From positions 1 to 64,000 of the forward strand of contig CACEGG010000003.1 of NCBI GenBank assembly GCA_902559035.1: a stretch of 64,000 bases of DNA. The letters run 5' to 3'. This stretch comes from an uncultured Bacteroidota bacterium. GTDB lineage: Bacteria > Bacteroidota > Bacteroidia > Flavobacteriales > Flavobacteriaceae. The translations under genes and the position numbers were made by a program. Below the pieces are notes generated by a model that did not search any database, was not told where the DNA came from, and saw nothing but the letters and a program-made list of their open reading frames with translations. Below are positions 19,228 through 30,006 of the stretch, one piece after another. Position 1 is the stretch's first letter. Each line of letters starts with the position of its first letter.

Positions 19228-19974
19228 ATGAAAGTTTTAGTATGTATAAGTCATGTTCCCGATACAACTTCAAAAATTAATTTCATTGAAGATGACACTA
19301 AATTTGATGTTCAAGGAGTTCAATTTGTAATAAATCCAAATGATGAATTTGGGTTAACAAGAGCAATGTGGTTGAAAGAAAAACAAGGAGCCTCAATTGA
19401 TGTAATCAATGTTGGAAATCAAAGCTCTGAACCAACTCTAAGAAAAGCGCTAGCAATAGGAGCTGATAGAGCCATTAGAATAAACTCTGATCCAAATGAT
19501 GGCTTTTTTGTTGCTAAGCAAATTTCAGAATACATAAAAAACAATACCTATGACTTAATTATTGCTGGAAGAGAGTCTATTGATTACAATGGAGCTATGG
19601 TACCAGGATTAATTGCAGGATTTTTAAATATTAATTATGTGACTAATTGCATAAAACTTGAAATTGATAATGAAAATGTTTTATTGGATCGTGAAATTGA
19701 TGGAGGAAAAGAAACATTAAAAGGAAAACTTCCTCTGATAATTGGTGGTCAAAAGGGTCTTGTTGAAGAAAGTGATTTAAGAATTCCTAACATGAGAGGA
19801 ATCATGCAAGCAAGACAAAAACCTCTTGAGGTTATTGAACCATATGATTTCAACTCAAATACTGAAACTTTGAAATTTCAAAAACCACTACCCAAACAAG
19901 CAGTCAAACTTGTTGACTCAGAAAATTTAGATGAATTAATTAACCTTCTTCATAACGAAGCTAAAGTTTTATAA
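19228..19974 (+). CDS. etfB: Electron transfer flavoprotein beta subunit (start moved from 19135 to 19228)
   Basis: MKVLVCISHVPDTTSKI; AGRESIDYNGAMVPGLIAGFL. Confidence 0.94.
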   Translation: MKVLVCISHVPDTTSKINFIEDDTKFDVQGVQFVINPNDEFGLTRAMWLKEKQGASIDVINVGNQSSEPTLRKALAIGADRAIRINSDPNDGFFVAKQISEYIKNNTYDLIIAGRESIDYNGAMVPGLIAGFLNINYVTNCIKLEIDNENVLLDREIDGGKETLKGKLPLIIGGQKGLVEESDLRIPNMRGIMQARQKPLEVIEPYDFNSNTETLKFQKPLPKQAVKLVDSENLDELINLLHNEAKVL

Positions 19975-19977
19975 GCT

Positions 19978-20940
19978 ATGCCAGTAATAACATACATTGA
20001 ATCTTCAAACGGAAAAATTAAAAAAAATGGTTTTGAGTTAGCCTCTTACTCAAGTGAGTTAGCTAAACTTTTAAATACTACTGCAATTGCATTAACTGTA
20101 AACGTTTCAGACTGTAGTGAACTCGGCAATTATGGAATTTCTAAAGCATTGAAAATTAGTGATGATTCATTAAATGAATTTAATGCTTCAACATATGCTG
20201 ACATCATTACTCAAGCTGTAAATAAGACTGGAGCAAACACAATTGTGGTAAGTAGCAGTTTAGATTCCAAATATCTAGCTCCCATTTTATCAGCTAATAT
20301 TGAAGCAGCATATATTAACAATGTAATAAGCTTGCCATCAAATTTAGACCCGTTTACAGTCAAAAGGACTGCTTTTACAAACAAAGCCTTTAGTGATACA
20401 AGTTCCAACTCTGAAAAAGTTATTGTTGGACTTTCTAACAACTCCTTTGGTTTAATAGAAAATTCTATACCGATCGATGAAGAAATTTTTGAAGTTTCAA
20501 TTTCTAATTCAAATTTGTCAGTTGAATCTTCAGAAAAAGTTTCTGGAAAAATATCAATTGCAGATGCTGATATTGTCGTTTCTGCGGGAAGAGGAATGAA
20601 AGGACCAGAAAATTGGAATTTAATTGAAGATCTAGCAGATACTTTAGGAGCAGCAACCGCATGCTCGAAGCCAGTCTCTGATATGGGTTGGAGACCTCAT
20701 AGTGAGCATGTAGGTCAAACTGGAAAGCCAGTTGCTACAAACTTATATATTGCTATTGGTATCTCTGGTGCTATTCAGCATCTAGCAGGAATTAATTCCT
20801 CAAAAATTAAAGTTGTTATTAATAGTGATCCAGAAGCACCATTCTTCAAAGCTGCTGATTATGGGATTGTTGGAGATGCCTTTGACGTAGTGCCAAGATT
20901 AAATGAAAAACTAAAAGAATTTAAAGCCCAAAACTCATAA
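19978..20940 (+). CDS. etfA: Electron transfer flavoprotein alpha subunit
   Basis: VSAGRGMKGPENWNLIEDLADTLGAATACSKPVSDMGWRPHSEHVGQTGK FAD-binding motif. Confidence 0.96.
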   Translation: MPVITYIESSNGKIKKNGFELASYSSELAKLLNTTAIALTVNVSDCSELGNYGISKALKISDDSLNEFNASTYADIITQAVNKTGANTIVVSSSLDSKYLAPILSANIEAAYINNVISLPSNLDPFTVKRTAFTNKAFSDTSSNSEKVIVGLSNNSFGLIENSIPIDEEIFEVSISNSNLSVESSEKVSGKISIADADIVVSAGRGMKGPENWNLIEDLADTLGAATACSKPVSDMGWRPHSEHVGQTGKPVATNLYIAIGISGAIQHLAGINSSKIKVVINSDPEAPFFKAADYGIVGDAFDVVPRLNEKLKEFKAQNS

Positions 20941-20979
20941 ATTTTTAATACTTTAGAAGTCACTACATACTTCTTATTA

Positions 20980-21552
20980 ATGAGTTTAATTCGCTTAACA
21001 ATCGACAGAATTTCTTATAGCCAAAACACCAATGGTGCATATGCTCTGTTGTTAAACGAAAAAGGTGGAGAAAGAAAATTACCAATTGTTATTGGTGGAT
21101 TTGAAGCTCAATCCATCGCAGTTGCTCTAGAAAAAGAAATTAAACCACCGAGACCTTTGACACACGATTTATTCAAAAATTTTTCCGATTGTTTTGAAAT
21201 TAATTTAAAGCAAGTGATAATACATAAAATTGTTGATGGTGTTTTCTTTTCTAGTCTAATTTGCGTTAGAGACAAAATTGAGGAAATAATTGATTCTCGA
21301 ACTTCAGATGCTATTGCGCTTGCCATTAGATTCAACTCACCAATATTTACATATGAAAGTGTATTGGAAACAGCTGGAATAATATTAAAACCAGGAGTTA
21401 AAAAAAACAAAAAGCATAGTGTCAAAAATAAAGTTAAAAAAGAGAAGATGTCCGCTGGTCAAATTAAAAAAGCTATTGAAATAGCTGTAAAAAATGAAGA
21501 TTATGAGTTAGCAGCTCAATTAAGAGATGAACTAAATAAAAAAAATGATTAA
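20980..21552 (+). CDS. Bifunctional nuclease (DUF151) with C-terminal UvrB/UvrC-like motif
   Basis: LPIVIGGFEAQSIAVALE; SDAIALAIR; C-terminal IKKAIEIAVKNEDYELAAQLRDEL. Confidence 0.92.
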   Translation: MSLIRLTIDRISYSQNTNGAYALLLNEKGGERKLPIVIGGFEAQSIAVALEKEIKPPRPLTHDLFKNFSDCFEINLKQVIIHKIVDGVFFSSLICVRDKIEEIIDSRTSDAIALAIRFNSPIFTYESVLETAGIILKPGVKKNKKHSVKNKVKKEKMSAGQIKKAIEIAVKNEDYELAAQLRDELNKKND

Positions 21553-22900
21553 TTACTTTTCAATTTCAGGGTTACTTCAAAATGAGATTATTTTAAGCCA
21601 GGGTTTTTCTTTTGAAAGTATCTTAAGAGGAATAATCGGAATGATTTCTTTGGTTTTTATTGCTTACTTGTTTAGTAGTAATAAAAAAGCAATAAACTGG
21701 AAGACTACATTTTTGGGATTAACATCTCAGTTAATATTAGCAGTTTTGATATTACGAGTAGAGTTTGTTCAAAGTATTTTTGAATTTTTTGGAAAAATAT
21801 TTGTAAAAACCCTAGATTTTACAATGGAAGGTAGTAAGTTTCTACTTGGTGACATGGTTAATGTTGAAAGTTTTGGATACGTATTTTTGTTTCAAGTTTT
21901 ACCTACAATTATATTCTTTTCTGCTCTTACTTCCGTTTTATTTTATCTTGGAATAATTCAAAAAGTTGTAAAAATATTAGCACTTAGTTTGAGTAAATTA
22001 TTGAACATTTCTGGTGCTGAAAGCTTAAGTGTTGCTGGAAATATATTTTTGGGTCAAACTGAAGCTCCTCTTATGATAAAAGCCTATTTAGAAAAAATGA
22101 ACAAATCAGAAATTCTATTGGTAATGATTGGTGGCATGGCTACAGTTGCCGGAGGAGTTTTGGCAGCATATATTGGGTTTTTAGGTGGAGAAGACGAAGT
22201 TCTAAAGCTTTATTATGCTAAACATTTATTAACTGCTTCTGTTATGGCTGCGCCTGGGGCAATAGTTATTTCAAAAATATTATTTCCTCAAGTAAAGACA
22301 ATAAATAAAGACGTTTCAGTTTCTCAAGATAAGATTGGATCAAATCTATTAGATGCAATTGCAAACGGCACAACTGAGGGTCTTAAATTAGCAGCAAATG
22401 TTGGTGCTATGCTACTAGTTTTCATAGCTTTCATCGCCATGATTAATTTTGGTTTTGAAAAAATTGGCGCAATTACCAACATTAATGACTGGATTAATAA
22501 TAATACTACTTATAATTTTTTATCAATTGAATTTATTTTAGGTTACACGCTATCTCCGATTATGTGGATTATTGGTGTTGCTAAAGAAGATATGGCGTTA
22601 ATGGGCCAATTACTTGGAATTAAACTCGCAGCTAGCGAATTTATTGGATATATGCAGCTTGCTGAATTAAAAGATATTTCTAATGTAGTTCATCTACAAT
22701 ATGAAAAATCAATTTTAATGGCTACATACATGCTTTGCGGTTTTGCAAATTTTGCATCTATTGGAATACAGATTGGAGGTATAGGATCCCTTGCTCCAAA
22801 TCAAAGAACTAATCTCTCAAAATTTGGAATGATCGCTGTTCTTGGTGGAACTTTAGCATCATTACTTTCAGCAACAATTGCAGGAATGATAATCGGTTAA
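21545..22900 (+). CDS. Concentrative nucleoside transporter (NupC/CNT family)
   Basis: GNIFLGQTEAPLMIKAYL; GFANFASIGIQIGGIGSLAPNQR. Confidence 0.94.
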   Translation: MINYFSISGLLQNEIILSQGFSFESILRGIIGMISLVFIAYLFSSNKKAINWKTTFLGLTSQLILAVLILRVEFVQSIFEFFGKIFVKTLDFTMEGSKFLLGDMVNVESFGYVFLFQVLPTIIFFSALTSVLFYLGIIQKVVKILALSLSKLLNISGAESLSVAGNIFLGQTEAPLMIKAYLEKMNKSEILLVMIGGMATVAGGVLAAYIGFLGGEDEVLKLYYAKHLLTASVMAAPGAIVISKILFPQVKTINKDVSVSQDKIGSNLLDAIANGTTEGLKLAANVGAMLLVFIAFIAMINFGFEKIGAITNINDWINNNTTYNFLSIEFILGYTLSPIMWIIGVAKEDMALMGQLLGIKLAASEFIGYMQLAELKDISNVVHLQYEKSILMATYMLCGFANFASIGIQIGGIGSLAPNQRTNLSKFGMIAVLGGTLASLLSATIAGMIIG

Positions 22901-22973
22901 TATTTATTAATAAGTTCCTGTATTTTATTACTTTGAAATTTGGTTAATTTATATTTTTGAATTTTAAATTTAT

Positions 22974-23798
22974 ATGAAACAGTATTTAGATTTAGTTAAG
23001 CACGTTCTTAAAAATGGTAATGAAAAATCTGATAGAACTGGCACTGGAACAAAAAGTGTTTTTGGATATCAAATGAGATTTGATTTAGCTAAAGGTTTTC
23101 CAATGATAACGACAAAAAAACTTCATCTTAAATCAATAATTTATGAATTACTGTGGTTTATAAAAGGTGAAACAAATATTGAGTATCTAAAACAGAATGG
23201 TGTAAAAATTTGGGATGAATGGGCTGATGAGAATGGAGATTTAGGACCAGTTTACGGACACCAATGGAGAAATTGGAACAGTGATGGAATTGATCAAATC
23301 AAAGAAGTAATTAATTCTCTTAAAAACAATCCTGACAGTCGAAGAATGATTGTTTCTGCATGGAATCCTGGAGTTCTTCCTGATACGTCTATAAGTTTTA
23401 GTGAAAATGTAAAAAAAGGAAAAGCAGCTTTACCTCCTTGTCATGCTTTTTTTCAATTTTATGTTCACAACAATAAATTGTCTTGCCAATTATACCAAAG
23501 AAGTGCAGATATTTTTTTAGGAGTCCCTTTTAATATTGCTTCATATGCATTGTTAACAGAAATGATTGCTCAGGTATGCGGTTATGAGGCAGGTGATTTT
23601 ATACACACGTTTGGTGATGCTCACATTTACAATAACCACTTAGAACAACTGGAACTTCAACTTTCGAGAGAGCCTAAAGAATTACCTAAATTAAAAATTT
23701 TAAAAGACATTAAAAATATTGATGATTTTAAATTTGAAGATTTTGAAATTTTAAATTATAATCCACATCCACATATAAAAGGAAAAGTTGCTGTTTAA
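22974..23798 (+). CDS. thyA: Thymidylate synthase
   Basis: [60 protein letters not shown]. Confidence 0.98.
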   Translation: MKQYLDLVKHVLKNGNEKSDRTGTGTKSVFGYQMRFDLAKGFPMITTKKLHLKSIIYELLWFIKGETNIEYLKQNGVKIWDEWADENGDLGPVYGHQWRNWNSDGIDQIKEVINSLKNNPDSRRMIVSAWNPGVLPDTSISFSENVKKGKAALPPCHAFFQFYVHNNKLSCQLYQRSADIFLGVPFNIASYALLTEMIAQVCGYEAGDFIHTFGDAHIYNNHLEQLELQLSREPKELPKLKILKDIKNIDDFKFEDFEILNYNPHPHIKGKVAV

Positions 23799-23984
23799 AT
23801 AATTATTTTTAACATAATATTAAAAACATACCGCTAAGTATGTAATTAATTGACTTTCAGTTAATTAAATTGATTTTTTTTAAATAAAGATCCAATTTGT
23901 GTTTGATAATTTAATATCTTCGAAAGGTTAAAAATAAGGTGCCGATTGGCATGCATTTTGATTGTAAAACATTAAACTAAAACT

Positions 23985-26900
23985 TTGACTTTGAAACTTA
24001 ACAAAACTTTTCTGTTTGTATTAGCTATTTTACTTATTGGTTTATACAATTATGATTCATTTTATTTGGACTACAAAAGATCTATTCACCAAGAAAATTT
24101 AAAAAATAGTCCCATAAAAAAAACATACAAACTTTCTAAAGCAGAAAGAAAAAAAATTAATTTACCTCCCAACCAATATCAAGAAAAGATGTGGGAACTC
24201 TCAATGAACCCCATGACTGGTAAACCTGATATTGATGATTTATTTGAACTACAATTCGATATGAATAAATCAATGAACACTTCTGTAAGAGCCTTTTCAG
24301 TTCCTGGAGAATCTGAAGAAATGAAATGGGTCAGCAGAGGTCCTTACAATGTTGGAGGAAGGACAAAGGGCTTAATGTTTGATCCCAATGATGAATCTGA
24401 TGAGACTGTTTTTGCTGGGGGCGTTAGCGGTGGATTATTTAAAAACACTAATATTTCTAGTGTTAATTCTGAATGGATTCATATTACAGCTGGAATACCT
24501 GACAACATACCGGTTTCCTCAATTGTATATGATCCAAATGATTTAAAGACCTTTTATGTTGGAACTGGAGAATCTTACACAGGGGCTGAAGCTCTTGGAA
24601 ATGGTTTATGGAAATCAAGTGATGGTGGAGAAACTTGGTCGAACGTTTTTGGTGGAAAATCAGAAACAGAAAAAGTGTACAGAAGTACAGGTAACTATGT
24701 TAAGTTTACCAATAATGAAAATCTAGGACCTTACTCTTATGTTAGCGCAGCGTTTGGATCATCCCTGACATCTACGCCAATTGTAAAAGATTTAATTTTA
24801 GCGGATGATAACAGTACAGATAACGGAGGAACAGAAGGTGCTACAGGAACAACAAACGATGCTTGTTCAGGACTAGTAAATGGATCTGCAATAAGCGGAA
24901 ATATTGCTTTTATTGAAAGAGGTGTCTGTGCTTTTGTTGACAAAGTTAAAAATGCGCAGGATGCTGGAGCTGTTGCTGTTATTATAGTGAATAGAAATGA
25001 TGGTTCCAGAACTGATTATACTCCTGCTCCATTTACTATGGGAGGTAGTGATAGTTCTATAACCATACCTTCAGTAATGATTAGTGGATCTTACAGAACC
25101 AAAATTGCTAATGCACTAAAAGCTGGAAAGGTAACTGTTTCGTTATCACTTGAAAATTTAGCTAGTGAAGGAAGAACTGTAAGTCCAGGTGTTTTTTACA
25201 TAAATGATGTGGTTGTTAGAAACAATGATGGTATTTCTGAAGTTATAATAGCGGCAGGTGTATCGACACATCGTGATGATTCAAACCATATATTTGGAGT
25301 TAATGATTATGGAATTTGGAAGTCAACAGATGCTGCTGCTTCATGGGACAAAATTCCATTTGGAATAAATGATGGTGCTTTTCAATACCAGCCTATGGAC
25401 CTAGAGCTAGCACCTGATAATAAATTATGGGTTTCAACTACTTATAATCATTCAGGATCTGGCGGTGGAACCATATTACAAGCAAATGATGACATTTCAG
25501 CATTTTCTGTGAAACACAATATAGAAAATGGTAGAAGAACAGAGCTTGAGATAGCAAGTAATGGGGATATTTATGCTTTAGCTAGTGTAAATGATGGTGC
25601 AGCTCCAGTGACTATCATTAAATCTACCAATAACGGATCATCATTCACACCAGTTACATTACCTGATGGAAGCGCAACCGGATTAGATGCAAACGATTTT
25701 ACTAGAGGACAATCATTTTACGATTTAGTGATTGAAACAGATCCAAGTAATCCAAAAACTGTGTATGCAGGTGGAATTGATCTTTATAAATCTACAAGTG
25801 GAGCGGAAAATGCTACTACAAATCCATGGAGTCAATTCACACAGTGGTATGGTAATGGCCTTACATACACTCATGCAGATCAGCACAATATGGCATTTGG
25901 AAACTACGATTCTTCAAAAAAAGTTTTTGGAAACGATGGAGGTGTTTATTACAGCAAATCAGCTGGTGCATCTGAAGAAATTTCCTCTAGAAACTCTAAT
26001 TTTGTAACCACTCAATTTTATACAATTGGTGTTGCTCCCTCTGAAATGTTTAAAGATTTAAATAAACAACTATCGGGAAGAGATCTTTCAGATTACAGAA
26101 CAAAAAATAAAAGTGTAGCAGGTATGACTGATGCGTTCTTAGCGGGTGCACAAGACAATGGTACTCAATTTCTTTCAGACGCGCAAAACAAAATTTCAAC
26201 CAGCATTGATGTTTCTGGAGGTGATGGAGCTGCATCTATGTTCTCACAAAATGTGAACAAACCTTACTTTGTTACTAACTATGTTTACAATAGATATGTT
26301 GATGTTTATGATTTTGTTTCTGGTGACTTACATCAAATCAGAAGTGAAGGTGAATCCAATGGTGATTTTATTAACGTTCAAGCCTTAGACTCTAACTATG
26401 GTATAATTTATTCAAATTATTCTGGAAGCAGTTTCCAAATCATTTCTTATTATGGTTGGGATGGTTTTAGCGAAGATGACAGAAACACTGATGCGCCAAG
26501 TCGAATTTTATCAAACTCACAATTAACAGCAAACGTTTCTGCTCTGACCGTTTCTCCACATACAACAAATTCATCCACTTTAATGGTGGGACTTGAAAAT
26601 GGTGTTGTATTAAAAGTAGAAGACGCTAATACTTCCAATCCAAAATATACCAATCTTACTGGAAATAAATTTTTAGGAAGTGTTTCTGATATTGAATTCG
26701 GTTTAAGTGAAAACGAAATTTTTGTTACATTCCACAATTATTCAGTGGTTAACGTGTTTTATTCGAAAGATGGAGGTGAAACTTGGGAGAATAAGGAAGG
26801 AGATGAGGATAATGGCGGTCTTCCAAACTTACCTGTTAGATCAATTCTTCAAAACCCAATAGTTCTTAGTGAAGTTATAGTTGGTACTGATTTGGGAGTA

Positions 26901-28223
26901 TGGTACACTAAAAACTTCTTCGATAGTTCTCCATCATGGTCTCCAGCTTTCAATGGCATGAGTGATGTTAGAGTTACTGATTTAGATATGAGAGATGATT
27001 ATAAAGTATTTGCCTCAACATATGGACGAGGTATTTTCTCATCTTATTTCTCCTCAGATGGACCTCTATTACAACTTAGCACACCTCAACCAAGTTTAAA
27101 AGTTGGACAAGGTGAGACAACTTCATTTAAGGTCAACTACAGAGTTTTTTCAAATTATGATTTTGAAACTACATTTTCACTAGACGGATTGCCTGATAAT
27201 ACTGAAGTCACATATACACCATCAAATCCAATAAACATTAACAGTGATGGAGAAATCACGTTTGAATTAAAAGTTTCTAATGAAGCGGAAGCAAAAGAGT
27301 ATCCAATTATTATTAATGCCACAGCTTCAGGTCAAACCATTGAATCTGTTGGAATTAATTTAGAAATTCTTTCAAATGATTTTGATAATGATGGAATAAT
27401 AAATTCTGAAGATAATTGTGAAAACACATATAATCCGGATCAAAATGATTTTGATGGTGATGACATCGGTGATGTTTGTGATCCAAATCCAGTTCCAAAC
27501 GACACATTTACGTTATTTTACACTAACGAAGTTTGCAGATCATCAAATGATGGTTATTTAGATCTTACCATTAAAGGTGAGTGGGGTGAATATCCTTTCA
27601 CAGTTTCTGTCACAAGCAGCATACCAAGTTTTAGTTTTGATCCTGTAACAATAGGTTCTACTTGGAGTTTATCAGGTTTAGAAGCTGGCTTATACGAAGT
27701 TTGCCTTACTAATACTCTCTTCCCAAATTTTGAACAATGTTTCAATGTAAATATTGAAGAACCAGTTGATTTAAGTGTATTAACTGCAATTAATAGAGAA
27801 GATAGACAAGTTAATTTAAATCTTACTGGAAGTGATAGTTATGATATCTTATTAAATGGTAATCTTATTAAAACATCTGAAAACAATATTAATCTAGATC
27901 TTAAAGCTGGATTTAATACAATTAAAGTATCTACAAATTTAAGATGCCAAGGTGTGTTTGAAGAAACAATCTTTATTTCAGAAGATATATTGTTAAGTCC
28001 TAACCCCGCAAGTAGTGAGTCTAAACTTTGGGTTGGTGGTAGTGACAATAGTATTAATATGACATTGTTTGATGTCACTGGAAGAATTATTTGGTCAAAG
28101 GATGATAAAGTTCCATACAATAGATCGGTTAGCATACCCTTTAATAATATAAAATCTGGGATTTACATTTTACAAGTTGACTCTGAGACAGTTAATAAAT
28201 CAATTAAAGTAATAAAAGAATAA
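23985..28223 (+). CDS. Large secreted T9SS cargo protein with sialidase/VPS10-like repeats, PA domain and TSP3 repeats
   Basis: SRGPYNVGGRTKGLMFDPND and repeated SxDGGxTW motifs; PA domain (IERGVCAFVDKVKNAQDAGAVAVIIVN); TSP3 (DFDNDGIINSEDNCENTYNPDQNDFDGDDIGDVCD); T9SS type A C-terminus (LSPNPASSESKLWV...GIYILQV). Confidence 0.9.
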   Translation: MTLKLNKTFLFVLAILLIGLYNYDSFYLDYKRSIHQENLKNSPIKKTYKLSKAERKKINLPPNQYQEKMWELSMNPMTGKPDIDDLFELQFDMNKSMNTSVRAFSVPGESEEMKWVSRGPYNVGGRTKGLMFDPNDESDETVFAGGVSGGLFKNTNISSVNSEWIHITAGIPDNIPVSSIVYDPNDLKTFYVGTGESYTGAEALGNGLWKSSDGGETWSNVFGGKSETEKVYRSTGNYVKFTNNENLGPYSYVSAAFGSSLTSTPIVKDLILADDNSTDNGGTEGATGTTNDACSGLVNGSAISGNIAFIERGVCAFVDKVKNAQDAGAVAVIIVNRNDGSRTDYTPAPFTMGGSDSSITIPSVMISGSYRTKIANALKAGKVTVSLSLENLASEGRTVSPGVFYINDVVVRNNDGISEVIIAAGVSTHRDDSNHIFGVNDYGIWKSTDAAASWDKIPFGINDGAFQYQPMDLELAPDNKLWVSTTYNHSGSGGGTILQANDDISAFSVKHNIENGRRTELEIASNGDIYALASVNDGAAPVTIIKSTNNGSSFTPVTLPDGSATGLDANDFTRGQSFYDLVIETDPSNPKTVYAGGIDLYKSTSGAENATTNPWSQFTQWYGNGLTYTHADQHNMAFGNYDSSKKVFGNDGGVYYSKSAGASEEISSRNSNFVTTQFYTIGVAPSEMFKDLNKQLSGRDLSDYRTKNKSVAGMTDAFLAGAQDNGTQFLSDAQNKISTSIDVSGGDGAASMFSQNVNKPYFVTNYVYNRYVDVYDFVSGDLHQIRSEGESNGDFINVQALDSNYGIIYSNYSGSSFQIISYYGWDGFSEDDRNTDAPSRILSNSQLTANVSALTVSPHTTNSSTLMVGLENGVVLKVEDANTSNPKYTNLTGNKFLGSVSDIEFGLSENEIFVTFHNYSVVNVFYSKDGGETWENKEGDEDNGGLPNLPVRSILQNPIVLSEVIVGTDLGVWYTKNFFDSSPSWSPAFNGMSDVRVTDLDMRDDYKVFASTYGRGIFSSYFSSDGPLLQLSTPQPSLKVGQGETTSFKVNYRVFSNYDFETTFSLDGLPDNTEVTYTPSNPININSDGEITFELKVSNEAEAKEYPIIINATASGQTIESVGINLEILSNDFDNDGIINSEDNCENTYNPDQNDFDGDDIGDVCDPNPVPNDTFTLFYTNEVCRSSNDGYLDLTIKGEWGEYPFTVSVTSSIPSFSFDPVTIGSTWSLSGLEAGLYEVCLTNTLFPNFEQCFNVNIEEPVDLSVLTAINREDRQVNLNLTGSDSYDILLNGNLIKTSENNINLDLKAGFNTIKVSTNLRCQGVFEETIFISEDILLSPNPASSESKLWVGGSDNSINMTLFDVTGRIIWSKDDKVPYNRSVSIPFNNIKSGIYILQVDSETVNKSIKVIKE

Positions 28224-28927
28224 TGAAAAAAATATATTTTAAATCTATATACATTTTAAGTTTAATTCTATTCTCATGTGGAGGGTCTGGAGGAGATGAT
28301 GGAGGCGGTGGCTCAGGACCAGTTGATCCACCACCAACACCTCAGAAACCTCAAAAAGCTGTTTTGAGTAAACCAGAAAATAACTCTGAATGTTTGGAAG
28401 TTGATGCTGTAAAATTTGAATGGAACACTGCAGCTAATACTAGTTCTTACACTTTAAATGTCAAAAATCTATTAACTAATGAAATAAGTTCAACTACCAC
28501 AACTTCTACTAGTGCAGATGTGACTTTAACAAAAGGCTTTCCTTATTCATGGCAAGTGATTTCAACAAACAGTACTACTTTTGTTGGGGAGAGTGACAAA
28601 TGGAAATTTTATCTTTCTGGTGAACCTTTGAAAAATCACGCACCTTTTCCAGCAGAAATAGTTGCTCCTTCACCTGGTGCTAGTGTTAATTCTGGATCAG
28701 TACAATTGTCTTGGACTTTCTCTGACGTAGATTCAGACGATACCCATAGTTTTGATTTATATCTTGATAAAGTTGATGGTTCAACTTTATTAGTTTCTAA
28801 GTGGGGTGCTACAAAAAGAACGATTTCGCTTAGCGACCCTGGAACATACTATTGGAGAGTTGTGACAAAAGACAATCATAATGCTTCATCTGATTCAGGA
28901 GTTTCTACGTTTGTTGTTTTAGAGTAA
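28223..28927 (+). CDS. Lipoprotein with fibronectin type III-like domains
   Basis: Lipobox LILFSCGGSGG; FEWNTAANTSSYTLNV and WTFSDVDSDDTHSFDLYL; overlaps the previous stop. Confidence 0.75.
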   Translation: MKKIYFKSIYILSLILFSCGGSGGDDGGGGSGPVDPPPTPQKPQKAVLSKPENNSECLEVDAVKFEWNTAANTSSYTLNVKNLLTNEISSTTTTSTSADVTLTKGFPYSWQVISTNSTTFVGESDKWKFYLSGEPLKNHAPFPAEIVAPSPGASVNSGSVQLSWTFSDVDSDDTHSFDLYLDKVDGSTLLVSKWGATKRTISLSDPGTYYWRVVTKDNHNASSDSGVSTFVVLE

Positions 28928-28928
28928 T

Positions 28929-29951
28929 TTAAAGTATTGAAAGAAGATCGTCTATTTCACTAATAGTGTTATAAAAATTGAAACTAAACCTAATTCCATT
29001 CCCCCTTTTGGAACATATGATTTTGTTTTTAACTAGATGTTTATGAAAACTATCGTTTCCCTCAATATTAAAAATATTAGAATGCTTTTCTCTTTTTACA
29101 ACTTTTAAATTTAAGAGTTCCTTATTTTCAAAAGAGCTTTTAGCATAATTTGAAAGTTTGTTAATATCATTTTCTATGTTTTTAATACCATAGTTAGAAA
29201 TTGTTTTTAAAGAAAATAGCAAACTCCCAAAACTTAGTGTGTCTAAGTGTCCTGGTTCAAAAATTAAGGAAAGATTATAAGAATTAATATCCATTTTAAA
29301 ATAATTTGAAGAACACGATGGATTAATACTAATAAAACCATTTCCATATCCTCCAAGCATCCATTTATAACCACTTGAAATTAAAATATCAATATCAGAA
29401 TTTTTAAAGTCAAAAAACTTAGTTCCACAAAACTGTGTGCCATCTGCAATAATTAAAATTTCAGGGAATTCATTTTTGATCTTCTTGATAAAATCTAAAT
29501 CTACAAGAGTTCCATCTATATGTTGAACAATTGAAAAAATTAAAACATCAGGAAGTTTTTTTTTTATTTCGTTCAATATTTGCAACTCTAAATCAAATGT
29601 ATTTTCAATAAAAAAATATGGTAAACCCGAACACCTTACTTGATCTATAATACTTGAATAATCATCTTTGATAATCATAACTGATTGATTTGATTTAAGA
29701 CTATTTAGCAACTTACTAAGGCCTATCGAAAAATTCTGAATTAAAAAAGTTCTAGACTTTGGTGAATTAAAAAATTTGTTAATTTCTAGTCTAGTTTCAT
29801 TTAATAATTCTTCATCATTTAATCTGAACTGACTTCCTTCCTTTAGATAATGATTTTCATGACTATTTCTCCAATTTAAGAGTTCATCATACATTAAACC
29901 AGAACGTGCTGTATCAAAATAAATTTTATTTTTTAGGGCTGGAAAATTCAT
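28929..29951 (-). CDS. Aminotransferase class V-fold PLP enzyme
   Basis: IYFDTARSGLMYDE; ADGTQFCGTKFFDFKNSDIDILISSGYKWMLGGYGNGF. Confidence 0.85.
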   Translation of the reverse strand: MNFPALKNKIYFDTARSGLMYDELLNWRNSHENHYLKEGSQFRLNDEELLNETRLEINKFFNSPKSRTFLIQNFSIGLSKLLNSLKSNQSVMIIKDDYSSIIDQVRCSGLPYFFIENTFDLELQILNEIKKKLPDVLIFSIVQHIDGTLVDLDFIKKIKNEFPEILIIADGTQFCGTKFFDFKNSDIDILISSGYKWMLGGYGNGFISINPSCSSNYFKMDINSYNLSLIFEPGHLDTLSFGSLLFSLKTISNYGIKNIENDINKLSNYAKSSFENKELLNLKVVKREKHSNIFNIEGNDSFHKHLVKNKIICSKRGNGIRFSFNFYNTISEIDDLLSIL

Positions 29952-30006
29952 AGTTTAATAATAATTAATTTTTAAAAGATTATTTTTGTGAACTGATTTT
30001 AAAATT

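Noticed and set aside
27554-28135. 63- and 98-aa minus-strand ORFs
   Set aside because: Antisense to the T9SS protein, with no domain or promoter evidence.
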